A stretch of DNA of 64,000 nt from positions 3,224,001-3,288,000 of the forward strand of contig NZ_CP033219.1 of the NCBI RefSeq assembly GCF_004006175.1. The letters are read 5' to 3'. Shown here one piece after another: positions 27,257-36,523 of this stretch. The notes beneath the pieces are model-generated. The model was given only the letters and a program-made list of their open reading frames with translations, had not been told where the DNA came from and ran no database searches. Numbering within the stretch: the first letter of the stretch is position 1; each line of letters starts with the position of its first letter. The stretch is from Parasedimentitalea marina (lineage in GTDB: Bacteria > Pseudomonadota > Alphaproteobacteria > Rhodobacterales > Rhodobacteraceae). A program made the translations under genes and the position numbers.

Positions 27257-28576
27257 TTAGACAGACGCATCCCATGGGCAAGCCGAACGTCGCGCAGTAT
27301 CAGAGTCTGCCGAGGCCTTGCTCCAGTTGCCGTCCTTGGCAATAGCATCATTGGACACTGGGCCAAACAAGGTCGTAAGGTCCAGAGCATTATGCATTGG
27401 CAGTGCCTCTTCGCGGCCCTCTTTGACAGCTTCAATGGCGGCGCGCAGCATCCGGCGATAGCGAATGATCCCCACATCGGTTTTGCCCAGGTGCTCTTGG
27501 GTTCGATCCTGTATCGCCCCCATGCTCTCGACAGCCCACTGATCGTGCACGTTGATATCCAGCCCCATCCCCGTATAGGTCTCACTGGCCTGTTCGGCAG
27601 AGTCATAGCCATAATTGTTCGAGGCATTTTTCAAAGGCATATAGCCCGGCAGGCTATGTTCTTTCAGTCTCTGATCACGCATCAAGTCCCGATCCACAGG
27701 GTCGGTAAAGCTGGTGAACATTGTATACCAATAGCAATTTTCATCATCTGTTGGCACATGCCACTGGGTGATGGTCATGTTCCGCGACATCGGAATACCG
27801 ATCGATTGTGGAAAGATCTGGTTGGTGACACGCACATGGGTCTGACCATTGTCCAGGTGCCGCAGAGCGGTCAACCGCAGGCCATAATTGGTCTCCTCCA
27901 CGCTGATTTCAGGACGCGGATAGTCGCGCAGCAGTTTGGTCATCGGAATGCCGGTATCCGCCGCCGAGTCGCGAAACTGCTTGCCGTAACCGTCCTCAGT
28001 CTCTTCTGCATCTTGCAAAAACCGATGCAGGAACGAAGCATGGGCCGGATCAATGCCAATCTCCATTGCCTGCAACCAGTTGCATTGCCAGTGGCCTTTG
28101 AAGGCAAATACATGGGTGCCGGGGGCACGAAAGCAGTCAAAATTTGGAAAAGCTGGCGGAGTCCCGGGGCCCATATAGGCCCATATAATGCCGTTCTTCT
28201 CAACCACCGGATAGGACACCGATTTAATATGCTCATGCATACGGCTGTCTTCGGGCTCTCCGGGTTGTTCAACACATTGACCGGAACGATCAAAATGCCA
28301 ACCATGGAACGGACAGCGCAGCCCGTTGTCCTCTAGCCGTCCATAACACAAATCTGCACCACGATGTGGACAATGACGGCCGATCAAGCCCAGATCACCC
28401 TCGCCATTGCGAAACAACACCAGATCTTCGCCCAGTAGCTTCACCGGGACCACCGGGCGGGCTTGCTCCAGCTCATCCAGCAAGGCCGCTGGCTGCCAAT
28501 AGCGCCGCAAGACCTCTCCGGCGTCGGTTCCCTGGCTCACTTGCGTAAGGCTATCGTTCATCTGCTGGCTGATCAT
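27257..28576 (-). CDS. Rieske non-heme iron oxygenase, alpha subunit (phthalate-dioxygenase-like)
   Basis: A 439-residue aromatic-ring hydroxylase or demethylase-type oxygenase. The Rieske [2Fe-2S] ligands are Cys69, His71, Cys88 and His91 (CPHRG...CPFHGWHFD). The mononuclear iron facial triad is in GIDPAHASFLHRF, with His179 and His184 and the bridging Asp176. Length and the late helical region match the homomultimeric phthalate 4,5-dioxygenase group, which uses a separate reductase; none is encoded nearby. ATG 28574-28576 is chosen because AGGAG lies 6 nt upstream. Divergent from the IclR gene, its likely regulator. Substrate unknown. Confidence 0.92.
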   Translation of the reverse strand: MISQQMNDSLTQVSQGTDAGEVLRRYWQPAALLDELEQARPVVPVKLLGEDLVLFRNGEGDLGLIGRHCPHRGADLCYGRLEDNGLRCPFHGWHFDRSGQCVEQPGEPEDSRMHEHIKSVSYPVVEKNGIIWAYMGPGTPPAFPNFDCFRAPGTHVFAFKGHWQCNWLQAMEIGIDPAHASFLHRFLQDAEETEDGYGKQFRDSAADTGIPMTKLLRDYPRPEISVEETNYGLRLTALRHLDNGQTHVRVTNQIFPQSIGIPMSRNMTITQWHVPTDDENCYWYTMFTSFTDPVDRDLMRDQRLKEHSLPGYMPLKNASNNYGYDSAEQASETYTGMGLDINVHDQWAVESMGAIQDRTQEHLGKTDVGIIRYRRMLRAAIEAVKEGREEALPMHNALDLTTLFGPVSNDAIAKDGNWSKASADSDTARRSACPWDASV

Positions 28577-28715
28577 TGTGGCTCCTGTTCGCTGACAAGT
28601 CGAAAATGCTGACTTGACTTTGTACGTATATCGCACTAATGGTACGAGTTACGACCAAACTGCAAGAGCAATTCAAAGCTGTCAAGGTTGGTTTGGAATT
28701 TCCACGAGGGGCCAG

Positions 28716-29492
28716 ATGCCTAGCAAAGAGCAAGACCGTAATATTTCATCCAGTTTTGCTAAGGGCTTGGCAGTATTGGCCGTATTTGACGCCGCTAGCC
28801 CAAGCATGAGCCTGGCGGAAATTGCCCGCCGGACAGGACAGGATCGGGCCACTGCGCGGCGCGGCGCCCTAACTTTGGTTCAGGCCGGGTATCTACGTCA
28901 GGACGGGCGTATGCTGTCACTGACACCCAGAGTATTGGAACTGGCCGGAGGTTTCTTGCAGGCAAATCAATTTGGCCTGCGGGTGCAACCTGTGCTGGAT
29001 CACCACGCCACCAGTCTTGGCGCTGAAATGACGCTGGCGATGCTGGACAATGATCAGGTGCTCTTGCTGGCACAATCAACCGTAGATCACGGCCCGGTGA
29101 CCTATGGGTTCACTGCAGGCGCCCGTATTCCGCTACTCCATACCAGTCTGGGTAGAATGTTGCTGGCCTGCCTGCCATCGGATCAGGCAAATGATCTTGT
29201 GCAGAGAAACCATATCCCCGGTCACACAGAGCAATCGATCCAAGATCCCGGCAGAATCATCGAACGCATTGATCAGGCCCGACAGGACGGACTGGTTGTT
29301 ACGGACGGGGAATTTGAAACCGGTATCATTGGATATGCAGTTGCGGCCTCGCGGCCTGGTGACACGCCAGTGGTTGTCGGCAGCACCGCCCCACGGGGGT
29401 TAGGCGTGCAGCATCGACCAGAAAATATCCTGCGTGAGCTTCAACTATGCGCTGCGGAACTGCGCCAGACGAAAGCAATCGAAGGTCTCTAG
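28716..29492 (+). CDS. IclR family transcriptional regulator
   Basis: A 258-residue regulator with an N-terminal winged helix (SLAEIARRTGQDRATARRGALTLVQAGYL) and a C-terminal effector domain (LGAEMTLAMLDNDQVLLLAQS, LLHTSLGRMLLACLP, GIIGYAVAASRPGDTPVVVGSTA). IclR proteins of this type usually control aromatic or carboxylic acid catabolic genes transcribed divergently. Here the divergent neighbour is the Rieske/GS operon, so it is the natural candidate regulator. ATG 28716 follows a GAGGGG Shine-Dalgarno-like site; the frame is open upstream but not conserved. Confidence 0.92.
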   Translation: MPSKEQDRNISSSFAKGLAVLAVFDAASPSMSLAEIARRTGQDRATARRGALTLVQAGYLRQDGRMLSLTPRVLELAGGFLQANQFGLRVQPVLDHHATSLGAEMTLAMLDNDQVLLLAQSTVDHGPVTYGFTAGARIPLLHTSLGRMLLACLPSDQANDLVQRNHIPGHTEQSIQDPGRIIERIDQARQDGLVVTDGEFETGIIGYAVAASRPGDTPVVVGSTAPRGLGVQHRPENILRELQLCAAELRQTKAIEGL

Positions 29493-29541
29493 CCGCCTGC
29501 CCTGCGTCAGACCGTACTGATTTTGATCTAGCTGGCCCAAG

Positions 29542-29889
29542 TCAGGGCTGTAACACCCAGATACCATCTGCATTCTTACAGCGCCTTGTATGGATCAACA
29601 CTGGCTTGTCTTTGCCACCCGCCGTAGCCTCATGCCTAATAGACACACAATTTCCGTTGACCGCATCCAGGGTTACGGTTCCAGCCGCACCACTATTGTT
29701 ATTGGACCATTGCGCAACAGCGCCCACCTTGGGTGTGCCGCGGTCGTATAATCCAGCTGCATACTGCCCCATCAAGTCGAAATCCTCGCTGTTAAGACCG
29801 GTTTCGGCCAAAATGCGCGATAGTGATTTGGCATCCGCGGCACCGCTCACGACAGCCATAATGGCGCAGGCGCTAAGAAATTTTTTCAT
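29542..29889 (-). CDS. Secreted hypothetical protein with surface-antigen-like C-terminal domain
   Basis: A 115-residue protein with a signal peptide (MKKFLSACAIMAVVSGAADA, cleavage likely after ADA). The mature part includes YAAGLYDRGTPKVGAVAQW, then VNGNCVSIRHEAT and the terminal RRCKNADGIWVLQP with two cysteines that may pair. This resembles the C-terminal domain of 17-kDa surface-antigen-like periplasmic proteins. Convergent with the IclR gene, 49 nt apart. Function unknown. Confidence 0.72.
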   Translation of the reverse strand: MKKFLSACAIMAVVSGAADAKSLSRILAETGLNSEDFDLMGQYAAGLYDRGTPKVGAVAQWSNNNSGAAGTVTLDAVNGNCVSIRHEATAGGKDKPVLIHTRRCKNADGIWVLQP

Positions 29890-30078
29890 ATCAGACCCTC
29901 AGAAATTCGATGCCATCTCGGCAGCTCGTCCCTAGCGATACACCGCGCTTTGCTTATTGTCCAAAGCCAGCTGAGCGATATTCAAATATTTGCGAAGGAT
30001 GCTATCAGACAAGCCCATCTTTTGGTCGCGCAAAGACGCCCCCATAGTTACACCACACACATGAAAAAGGATCCGCCA

Positions 30079-30900
30079 ATGGCACAGCCCAACTATCACA
30101 CGCCTCAGGGTGGCCATCCGGGACAAGACCAGCTGCTAACCGACCGCGCCATGTTCACCGATGCCTATGCAGTGATTCCAAAAGGAACCATGCGCGACAT
30201 CGTGACCTCGTTCCTGCCCGGTTGGGATGGCATGCGCATGTGGGTCATAGCCCGCCCCCTCAGCGGCTTTGCCGAGACTTTTTCACAGTATATTGTTGAA
30301 CTGCAACCGGGTGGCGGTTCGGACAGTCCCGAGAGCGATGCAACCGCACAGGCCGGACTGTTTGTGACCCAAGGCAGCCTGCAGCTGACCATTGATGGTA
30401 CGTCCCATACACTGGTGCCCGGCGCCTTCGCCTACCTTCCCGCAGGCGGGGATTGGTCTATCCGCAACGCGGGCACTGACCTGGCCTCCTTTCACTGGAT
30501 CCGCAAACAATGGCAATCGGCCCCTGGGGTACAAAAGCCAACCGCCTATGTGCTGAATGAGCAGGATATCGCACCCAATGTGATGCCCGACACCGAAGGC
30601 CGCTGGGCCACCACCCGGTTCATGGATCCTGAAGATATGAGCCACGACATGCACGTCACCATAGTCACCTTTGAACCCGGTGGTGTGATCCCGTTCCTTG
30701 AAACCCACGTGATGGAACACGGGCTGTTCGTTCTTGAAGGCAAAGCCGTCTACAAGTTGAACCAAGATTGGGTCGAGGTCGAGGCCGGCGACTTCATGTG
30801 GCTGCGTGCCTTTTGCCCACAGGCCTGTTACGCAGGCGGTCCGGGCCGGTTCCGATATCTGCTGTACAAAGACGTCAATCGCCATATGCCACTCGGTTGA
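30079..30900 (+). CDS. allE: (S)-ureidoglycine aminohydrolase (bicupin)
   Basis: Releases ammonia from (S)-ureidoglycine to give (S)-ureidoglycolate in ureide catabolism. 273 residues with two cupin halves. The first has IVELQPGGGSDSPE, GLFVTQGSLQLTIDG and VPGAFAYLPAGGDW. The second, metal-binding half has IVTFEPGGVIPFLETHVMEHGLFVLEGKAVYKLN, with the expected His/Glu ligands, and DFMWLRAFCPQACYAGG. ATG 30079 has AAGGA 7 nt upstream; an in-frame ATG at 30061 is weaker. It lies 3.6 kb from the main urate cluster, separated by gap and a small secreted protein. Confidence 0.92.
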   Translation: MAQPNYHTPQGGHPGQDQLLTDRAMFTDAYAVIPKGTMRDIVTSFLPGWDGMRMWVIARPLSGFAETFSQYIVELQPGGGSDSPESDATAQAGLFVTQGSLQLTIDGTSHTLVPGAFAYLPAGGDWSIRNAGTDLASFHWIRKQWQSAPGVQKPTAYVLNEQDIAPNVMPDTEGRWATTRFMDPEDMSHDMHVTIVTFEPGGVIPFLETHVMEHGLFVLEGKAVYKLNQDWVEVEAGDFMWLRAFCPQACYAGGPGRFRYLLYKDVNRHMPLG

Positions 30901-30993
30901 TTAAACTGGGCTAATCAAACTGAGCCCTTTGCCATTGCATGTGCCGCAACCTGCGTTAAAGTTGCGGCACAGTGATTTATGCGGAGAAATGGC

Positions 30994-31305
30994 ATGTTGA
31001 AACGAGTGATCCTGGCCGCCACACTGGCCATGACAATGACCCAAATGGCCCAAGCCAAAGAGGTCGAGGGCAAGCAGGTCACCGTTTTGGGTCGCAACTG
31101 GGTTGTTAAGCCTGTCAAAGAAGCAGAGGGGTGGTTTCGCGCCACTCGGTTGAACGTGGAACTGCTGCCATTTCGTCCATCTGCCATGATCGGTGCGCGC
31201 CAAGCCACCCGTGCATTTAAGGCCGCAACCGGCTGCAGCGCTAATATTGACACGATGGTGAAATCGATCGATGGCTCCTATTATGCCCGGATGATTTGCC
31301 CCTGA
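30994..31305 (+). CDS. Small secreted hypothetical protein
   Basis: A 103-residue protein with a signal peptide (MLKRVILAATLAMTMTQMAQAKE, cleavage after AQA). The mature part VTVLGRNWVVKP, RATRLNVELLPF and AATGCSANIDTMVKSIDGSYYARMIC has two cysteines about 30 residues apart, suggesting one disulfide in the periplasm. The start is supported by GGAG 7 nt upstream. No family recognised; follows allE by 93 nt. Confidence 0.7.
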   Translation: MLKRVILAATLAMTMTQMAQAKEVEGKQVTVLGRNWVVKPVKEAEGWFRATRLNVELLPFRPSAMIGARQATRAFKAATGCSANIDTMVKSIDGSYYARMICP

Positions 31306-31429
31306 TAGCACCTTCTAATCTGGAGGATGCCACGCATAAGCGCTGTTGAAACACAGCCTTCAAAAAATGTGATCAAATTTCAGATCAAGGTGGATTGAGC
31401 CATGCCTGATCCCCTGCCATAGTCACGAT

Positions 31430-32416
31430 ATGAAAATTGCAATAAACGGATTTGGCCGTATCGGCCGCGCGATCCTGCGCCAGCTTCTGACCACGCCACG
31501 CGGTGCCGGAATAGAGGTGGTGTTGATCAACGACATCGCCCCCTTGGACATGTGCGCCTATTTGTTCCAATACGACAGCACCTTTGGCCCCTTCCCCCAT
31601 CCAGTGGAAATGGGCGACACCACACTGAACGTGATGGGGCGTTCAATCCCTGTCAGCCAGTTTTCTGACCTGACCCAGGCCGATCTGAGTGGCGTTGATG
31701 TGGTGTTGGAATGCACCGGCATTGCCCGCACTTCGGGCGTAGCCGAGCGCGGCCTGGCAGCGGGGGCACGTAAGGTATTGATCTCAGGTCCCTCGCCCGC
31801 TGCCGAGCAAACGGTGGTGCTGGGCGCCAATGATGCTGCGCTTGAGGGCACGCGTATTGTCTCTAACGCCTCTTGCACCACCAATGCGCTGGCACCGCTG
31901 ATCAAGCTGGTGGATCAGGTTGCCGGCATTAAGACCGCTCATATGACCACCATCCACTGCTACACAAATTCGCAGCCCATGGTGGACGCTCCGCGTGGCG
32001 ACTTTGCGCGCTCCCGCGGTGGCGCGTTATCGATGGTTCCGACCTCTACATCGGCGACTGACCTGATCGACACTGTTCTGCCACATCTGGCCGGCCGTAT
32101 CAGCGGCGCATCCGTGCGCGTTCCCAGCGCCAGCGTGTCAGCCGTGGATCTGGTGGTGCAGCTATCGCAACCCACTGACGAAGAAACTATTCTCACCACA
32201 TTGAAAGAGAGCGTAGCCAGCTCTTCCGTTTTGGGTTGGACCGAGATGCCACTGGTATCGTCTGATCTACGCGCCAGACCTGAATCCCTGATCATTGCGG
32301 CGCCAGAAACCCGCATGGTGGGCGACCAACAGCTGCGTTTGTTTGGATGGTATGACAATGAATGGGGTTTCTCTGCACGTATGCTGGATGTTGCACGGCG
32401 AATGGCCGCTACTTAG
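31430..32416 (+). CDS. gap: Type I glyceraldehyde-3-phosphate dehydrogenase
   Basis: NAD(P)-dependent oxidation of glyceraldehyde-3-phosphate, or the closely related erythrose-4-phosphate reaction. 328 residues. The Rossmann motif INGFGRIGRAILRQL is at residues 5-19, the catalytic cysteine in SNASCTTNALAPL, and WYDNEWGFSARMLD at the C terminus. The family RSGGGALSM-like stretch is present as ARSRGGALSMVPTSTSATDL. Not clustered with pgk, tkt or fba, unlike many gap genes, so this may be a second copy. Ends in a strong terminator. Confidence 0.94.
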   Translation: MKIAINGFGRIGRAILRQLLTTPRGAGIEVVLINDIAPLDMCAYLFQYDSTFGPFPHPVEMGDTTLNVMGRSIPVSQFSDLTQADLSGVDVVLECTGIARTSGVAERGLAAGARKVLISGPSPAAEQTVVLGANDAALEGTRIVSNASCTTNALAPLIKLVDQVAGIKTAHMTTIHCYTNSQPMVDAPRGDFARSRGGALSMVPTSTSATDLIDTVLPHLAGRISGASVRVPSASVSAVDLVVQLSQPTDEETILTTLKESVASSSVLGWTEMPLVSSDLRARPESLIIAAPETRMVGDQQLRLFGWYDNEWGFSARMLDVARRMAAT

Positions 32417-32460
32417 GCTTGACTGGACCCAGAACAGCAGCACCAAGCCGCCGCCCCATT

Positions 32461-32508
32461 CATCTTTTTCCCAAATACTCCGGGGAGCGCGAGGGGCTGG
32501 CCCCTCGC
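32461..32508 (+). terminator. Repeat core plus hairpin terminator after gap (copy 5)
   Basis: CATCTTTTTCCCAAATACTCC core at 32461-32481, then stem GCGAGGGG/CCCCTCGC (32489-32508) with a CTGG loop, followed by a CTTTTTCCTT tract. Lies between convergent gap and the purine permease gene. Confidence 0.75.
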
Positions 32509-32518
32509 ACCTTTTTCC

Positions 32519-33958
32519 TTAGTCGTGCGGCAACGAACCTTCACCGTGGCCCGCATGTCCACCCGAAACCTCGTCGATAGATTCATCTGCCAACTCCTGT
32601 GGCAAGACCAGATTCAACACCATCGCCAGCAGCGCGGCAGGCAACAGCCCCGAAGTCATCAGAATCCGCAAAGTATCCGGAAGGTGCTGCACCGCGCCGG
32701 GCTCAAGCTGCAGTCCCAAACCGATGGACAGCGAAATGGCAAAAATCACCATATTGCGACGGTTCCAGGCTACATCCGACAACATCGAAATACCGGCGGC
32801 AACAACCATGCCGAACATAACGATGACACCGCCACCGAGGACCTCGATCGGGATGGTACGTATGATCGCCCCGATTTTGGGAATCAACCCGCAGATGATC
32901 AGAAAAATTGCGCCAATGGTCACCACATGGCGGCTCATAACGCCGGTCATCGCGATCAGCCCGACATTCTGGCTGAACGAGGTATTTGGCATCCCTCCGA
33001 AAAACCCGGCAATGGCCGTCCCAACACCATCGGCGTATGTTGCTCCGGTGATTTCATTGTCTGTGGCTTCACGTCCGGCACCGCCCTTGGTGATACCGCT
33101 GACATCGCCAACGGTTTCAACCGCAGAAACAAAGGCCATCAGGCAGAAACCGATAACCGCCGCCGCACTTAGCTCGAACCCGTATTTGAAGAACTCAGGC
33201 AGGGCAAAGCTCTTGGCAAAGCGCCAGTTGTCGCTGATGCCTTGGACGGTCACCATGCCCATCATCAAGGCATAGAGATAACCGACCCCCAGACCGACCA
33301 GCACCGCCGAAATCGCCAGCATCCCACGAGCGAAGAACTTCAACCCTAGGGTCACAATGATCACAACCAGCGCGGCTGACCAATTGAGCAACGATCCGTA
33401 TTCCGGCGCGCCAGACATCTTGGCCGGAACACCGCCGGCCGCATATTGGATGCCGACCTTCACCAGCATCAACCCAATCATCATGACCACCAAGCCAGTC
33501 ACCAAGGGCGGCAATGCAAAGCGAATTTTACCGATGAACGTCCCCAATAGCGCATGGAACAGGCCACCGATAATCACCCCGCCATACAGCGCGCCAAGCG
33601 CATCAACGCCTTTACCCGCCACCAATGGGATCATGATCGGCAAAAACGCAAAGCTTGTCCCCTGGACGATTGGCAGCGCTGCCCCAACCGGGCCCAGTGT
33701 TATTGTCTGCAACAGTGTCGCAACGCCGGCAAACAGCATCGACATCTGGATCATGTAGGTCATATCCGGAAAGCCCATAGCCCCCGCATCCGAGCCAAAT
33801 CCAAACCCGGCTGCGCCTGCCACGATGATGGCCGGCGTGACGTTTGATACAAACATCGCCAGCACATGCTGTATCCCCAGCGGGATCGCCTGCGACAGGG
33901 CCGGCGTATAATTGGGATCGCGCAACTGCTGCGGTGTCCCGATGCTTCCAGTGGTCAT
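32519..33958 (-). CDS. NCS2 purine permease (urate/xanthine type)
   Basis: A 479-residue nucleobase:cation symporter-2 with about 14 membrane segments. It shows PLGIQHVLAMFVSNVTPAIIVAGAAG at the N terminus, PVGAALPIVQGTSFAFLPIM, LPPLVTGLVVMMIGL, the TM8-region GFCLMAFVSAVETVGDVSGI, and the NCS2 signature area GGMPNTSFSQNVGLIAMTGV. The adjacency to ureidoglycolate lyase and allantoinase points to urate or xanthine as substrate (UacT-like), although the sequence alone does not fix specificity. It is last in the allantoinase-allA-permease run on the minus strand. Confidence 0.9.
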   Translation of the reverse strand: MTTGSIGTPQQLRDPNYTPALSQAIPLGIQHVLAMFVSNVTPAIIVAGAAGFGFGSDAGAMGFPDMTYMIQMSMLFAGVATLLQTITLGPVGAALPIVQGTSFAFLPIMIPLVAGKGVDALGALYGGVIIGGLFHALLGTFIGKIRFALPPLVTGLVVMMIGLMLVKVGIQYAAGGVPAKMSGAPEYGSLLNWSAALVVIIVTLGLKFFARGMLAISAVLVGLGVGYLYALMMGMVTVQGISDNWRFAKSFALPEFFKYGFELSAAAVIGFCLMAFVSAVETVGDVSGITKGGAGREATDNEITGATYADGVGTAIAGFFGGMPNTSFSQNVGLIAMTGVMSRHVVTIGAIFLIICGLIPKIGAIIRTIPIEVLGGGVIVMFGMVVAAGISMLSDVAWNRRNMVIFAISLSIGLGLQLEPGAVQHLPDTLRILMTSGLLPAALLAMVLNLVLPQELADESIDEVSGGHAGHGEGSLPHD

Positions 33959-34021
33959 GTTCTTGTCCCTATTGTTAAATTCACTGTTGTCTAGCCACCT
34001 CTTTGGTGGGCGGCTTTGGTC

Positions 34022-34507
34022 TTAATCGCGTGATACGGTAAATGGTGTTTCGAACCAGTGTTCCTCAAGGTTAAGGCCCGGGCCGATGCGGTCAACGACG
34101 GCAAACAGGCCTGGTGCATGCAGTGGCGTCAGTACCCCATGCCAAGTACCGCGATGCAGGTTGATGGCCTGTCCTGGGACAGTTTCAAAGGCCAGTGGTA
34201 TACCCGGTTTGCCGCCGTCGTCGACAGCAACAATGACCAGAAAGCTTGTCTGCGACATCGGAATAAACGCCTGACTGCCATCAGGGTGCCGTTCAACCAT
34301 CTCCAGTTTGTACGGCAGGCTGCGGGGCTCGGCATCAAACAGTGAAATTCCGGCACTCCCGCCTGAGAACTCTAAGTTCGCCAAGTCGTGGTGGCGCCCA
34401 CAAAGGCCCTGATTGATCAGTTTGTCAGGCGCTGACTTTAACTCTAACACGTCGCCAAAAGCGGCAAAGCTCTCGGCGATCAACGGTTGGGTAAATAGTG
34501 TTTTCAT
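34022..34507 (-). CDS. allA: Ureidoglycolate lyase
   Basis: Cleaves (S)-ureidoglycolate to glyoxylate and urea. 161 residues, usual length. Conserved parts: PLIAESFAAFGDVLE at the start, MVERHPDGSQAFIPM, VAVDDGGKPG and INLHRGTWHGVLTPL near the C terminus, with the histidines of the cupin-like barrel. ATG 34507 is preferred over an upstream GTG at 34519. It lies 85 nt after the allantoinase gene on the same strand. Confidence 0.93.
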   Translation of the reverse strand: MKTLFTQPLIAESFAAFGDVLELKSAPDKLINQGLCGRHHDLANLEFSGGSAGISLFDAEPRSLPYKLEMVERHPDGSQAFIPMSQTSFLVIVAVDDGGKPGIPLAFETVPGQAINLHRGTWHGVLTPLHAPGLFAVVDRIGPGLNLEEHWFETPFTVSRD

Positions 34508-34592
34508 TGATAAACGCACCCCTTGAAAGGGATGCGTTTGGCCCGGATATGCCCCGAAAAAAAGTATAATTGCATCATTGTTTCAGCATTCC

Positions 34593-36011
34593 TCATGATG
34601 GCAGGATATCCCGTAACCGAAACTCGGCAATCCGCTCTACCTGCTTGCAGGCCTCGGAGAATTCTTGTTCGCGGCTGTTATTGATACGGGTGTGGAACGC
34701 TGCCAATATGCTGGCCTTGTCGTAATCGCGCACCGCAATGATAAAGGGAAACCCGTATCTTTCGACGTATTGTCCATTCAATCGGGTGAAGCTCGTGCGT
34801 TCGTCATCAGTCAGCAAATCCAAACCCGCCGCTGCCTGCTCGCCGGTGCTTTCGGCTGTTAGCCGTCCTGCCGCGGCGAGCTTGCCAGCCAGATCCGGGT
34901 GCGCCGTCAGCACGCCCAGCCGCTCGTCTGCACTGGCCGAACGGAACATCCGCGCCAAGGCATTGTGCAGCCCGCCGGCAGTGTCATGCGCCGGGCCCAG
35001 CTCTAGTTCAAACGCACGCTCGGCAATCCAGGGCGAATGCTCAAAAATCGATCCGTATTTGTCGACGAATGTCTGCAGATCCATTTGACTGGGCCGCTCA
35101 AACCGCTGATGCGGGTGGGTCGCTGCCCAATGCTTGGCCACATCGATGCGGCGTGGACACCAGACATCATCAAACCCCTGGATATAGTCAATGAACCGTT
35201 TCAAGCCGGCAATCTTGCCCGGCCGACCAATCAACCGGCAATGCAGCCCGATTGACATCATCTTGGCCGCTCCTGCCTCGCCCTCAGCGTAGAGCACATC
35301 AAAAGCGTCTTTCAGATATGAGAAAAACTGTTCGCCGGTGGTGTAACCAGGGGCTGTGGCAAACCGCATGTCATTGGCTTCCAGCGTATAGGGAATAATC
35401 AGCTGATCGCGTTCGCCCTCTTCGCGCCAATGGGGCAGATCATCATCATAAGTATCCGAGATATAGTCAAACCCGCCCTCTTCGCTGACCAACCGCACTG
35501 TATTGGCACTGCAACGTCCAGTGTACCAGCCCGTTGGACGCGTGCCGACCACTTCGGTATGCAGGCGGATCGCCTCGGCAATCGCGGCGCGTTCCTCATC
35601 CTGCGCCATGTCTTTGTGTTCGACCCATTTCAACCCATGGCTGGCGATCTCCCAATCTGCGGATTTCATTGCCGCCAGTTGATCGGGGCAACGTGCCAGC
35701 GCTGTGGCGACACCATAAATAGTAACGGGTACGTCCGCCCCGGTGAATAACCGGTGCAAGCGCCAGAACCCGGCCCGAGCGCCATATTCATAGATCGATT
35801 CCATGTTCCAGTGCCGCTGCCCCTGCCAAGGCGCTGCGCCGGGAATATCTGACAAAAAGGCCTCGGAGGCCGCATCGCCATGCAGGACGTTGTTCTCGCC
35901 GCCTTCTTCGAAGTTCAGTACAAATTGCACGGCCACTTTGGCCCCACCGGGCCACTGGGCGTTCGGCGGCGTAGCACCATATCCAATCATGTCACGTGGA
36001 TATCTGGTCAT
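34593..36011 (-). CDS. puuE: PuuE-type allantoinase fused to OHCU decarboxylase
   Basis: A 472-residue bifunctional protein. Residues 1-300 are a polysaccharide-deacetylase-fold allantoinase (metal-independent type): VQFVLNFEEGGENNVLHGD, WEIASHGLKWVEH, YTGRCSANTVRLV, and IGLHCRLIGRPGKIAGLKRF. Residues about 310-472 are OHCU decarboxylase (UraD): FVDKYGSIFEHSPWIAERAF, LTAHPDLAGKLA, FTRLNGQYVERYGFPFIIAVRDYDKASILAAFHTRINNSREQEF. The enzyme therefore covers OHCU to S-allantoin and allantoin to allantoate. Divergent from uraH, which supplies the OHCU. Confidence 0.95.
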   Translation of the reverse strand: MTRYPRDMIGYGATPPNAQWPGGAKVAVQFVLNFEEGGENNVLHGDAASEAFLSDIPGAAPWQGQRHWNMESIYEYGARAGFWRLHRLFTGADVPVTIYGVATALARCPDQLAAMKSADWEIASHGLKWVEHKDMAQDEERAAIAEAIRLHTEVVGTRPTGWYTGRCSANTVRLVSEEGGFDYISDTYDDDLPHWREEGERDQLIIPYTLEANDMRFATAPGYTTGEQFFSYLKDAFDVLYAEGEAGAAKMMSIGLHCRLIGRPGKIAGLKRFIDYIQGFDDVWCPRRIDVAKHWAATHPHQRFERPSQMDLQTFVDKYGSIFEHSPWIAERAFELELGPAHDTAGGLHNALARMFRSASADERLGVLTAHPDLAGKLAAAGRLTAESTGEQAAAGLDLLTDDERTSFTRLNGQYVERYGFPFIIAVRDYDKASILAAFHTRINNSREQEFSEACKQVERIAEFRLRDILPS

Positions 36012-36166
36012 ATAACTTGGCCTTTCAACCTAATGGATCACCCCTTACTATTGCAGAAGAGGTCGGCAGTTTTTCAAATTTTACAAAAGACACTGTCAAA
36101 TCCGCCAAGTTTGCAACTGCAGCCGCTCTGCGTCAGGAGTGGGATCAAGCAAAAGGAGACCCCAAA

Positions 36167-36523
36167 ATGACCGGTTATCTGACGACTCACGTTCTGGATA
36201 CGGCCCAAGGCTGCCCGGCAGCAGGGCTGAACATCACGCTCTATCGCATTGACGGCGCGACCCGCACCCAGCTGGCAGAGCTACAAACCAATGCCGACGG
36301 GCGCACGGACACACCAATCCTGCCGCAAGAAGGCTTTGCCATCGGTACCTATGAGCTGGTTTTCGAGGCCGGAGACTATTTGCGCGCTGGTGATCAGACC
36401 TTGCCCGAGCCGCTGTTTCTGGATCAGGTCCCCATCCGTTTTGGCATCAGCGATGCCGACGCCCATTACCACGTACCGTTGCTACTGTCGGCCTTTGGCT
36501 TTTCCACCTACCGCGGCAGCTGA
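36167..36523 (+). CDS. uraH: 5-hydroxyisourate hydrolase (transthyretin-like)
   Basis: Hydrolyses 5-hydroxyisourate to OHCU. A 118-residue transthyretin-related protein. The signature elements are the N-terminal LTTHVLDTAQGCPAAGL (catalytic His), the central RTDTPIL segment and the C-terminal tetrapeptide YRGS. The start is fixed by AAGGAG 8 nt upstream. Divergent from puuE, likely sharing a 155-nt promoter region. Confidence 0.95.
   Translation: MTGYLTTHVLDTAQGCPAAGLNITLYRIDGATRTQLAELQTNADGRTDTPILPQEGFAIGTYELVFEAGDYLRAGDQTLPEPLFLDQVPIRFGISDADAHYHVPLLLSAFGFSTYRGS

Noticed and set aside
28614-28715. N-terminal extension of the IclR frame and a possible IclR operator with two GTACG repeats
   Set aside because: The extension is not IclR-like; the repeats are not arranged as a clear palindrome.
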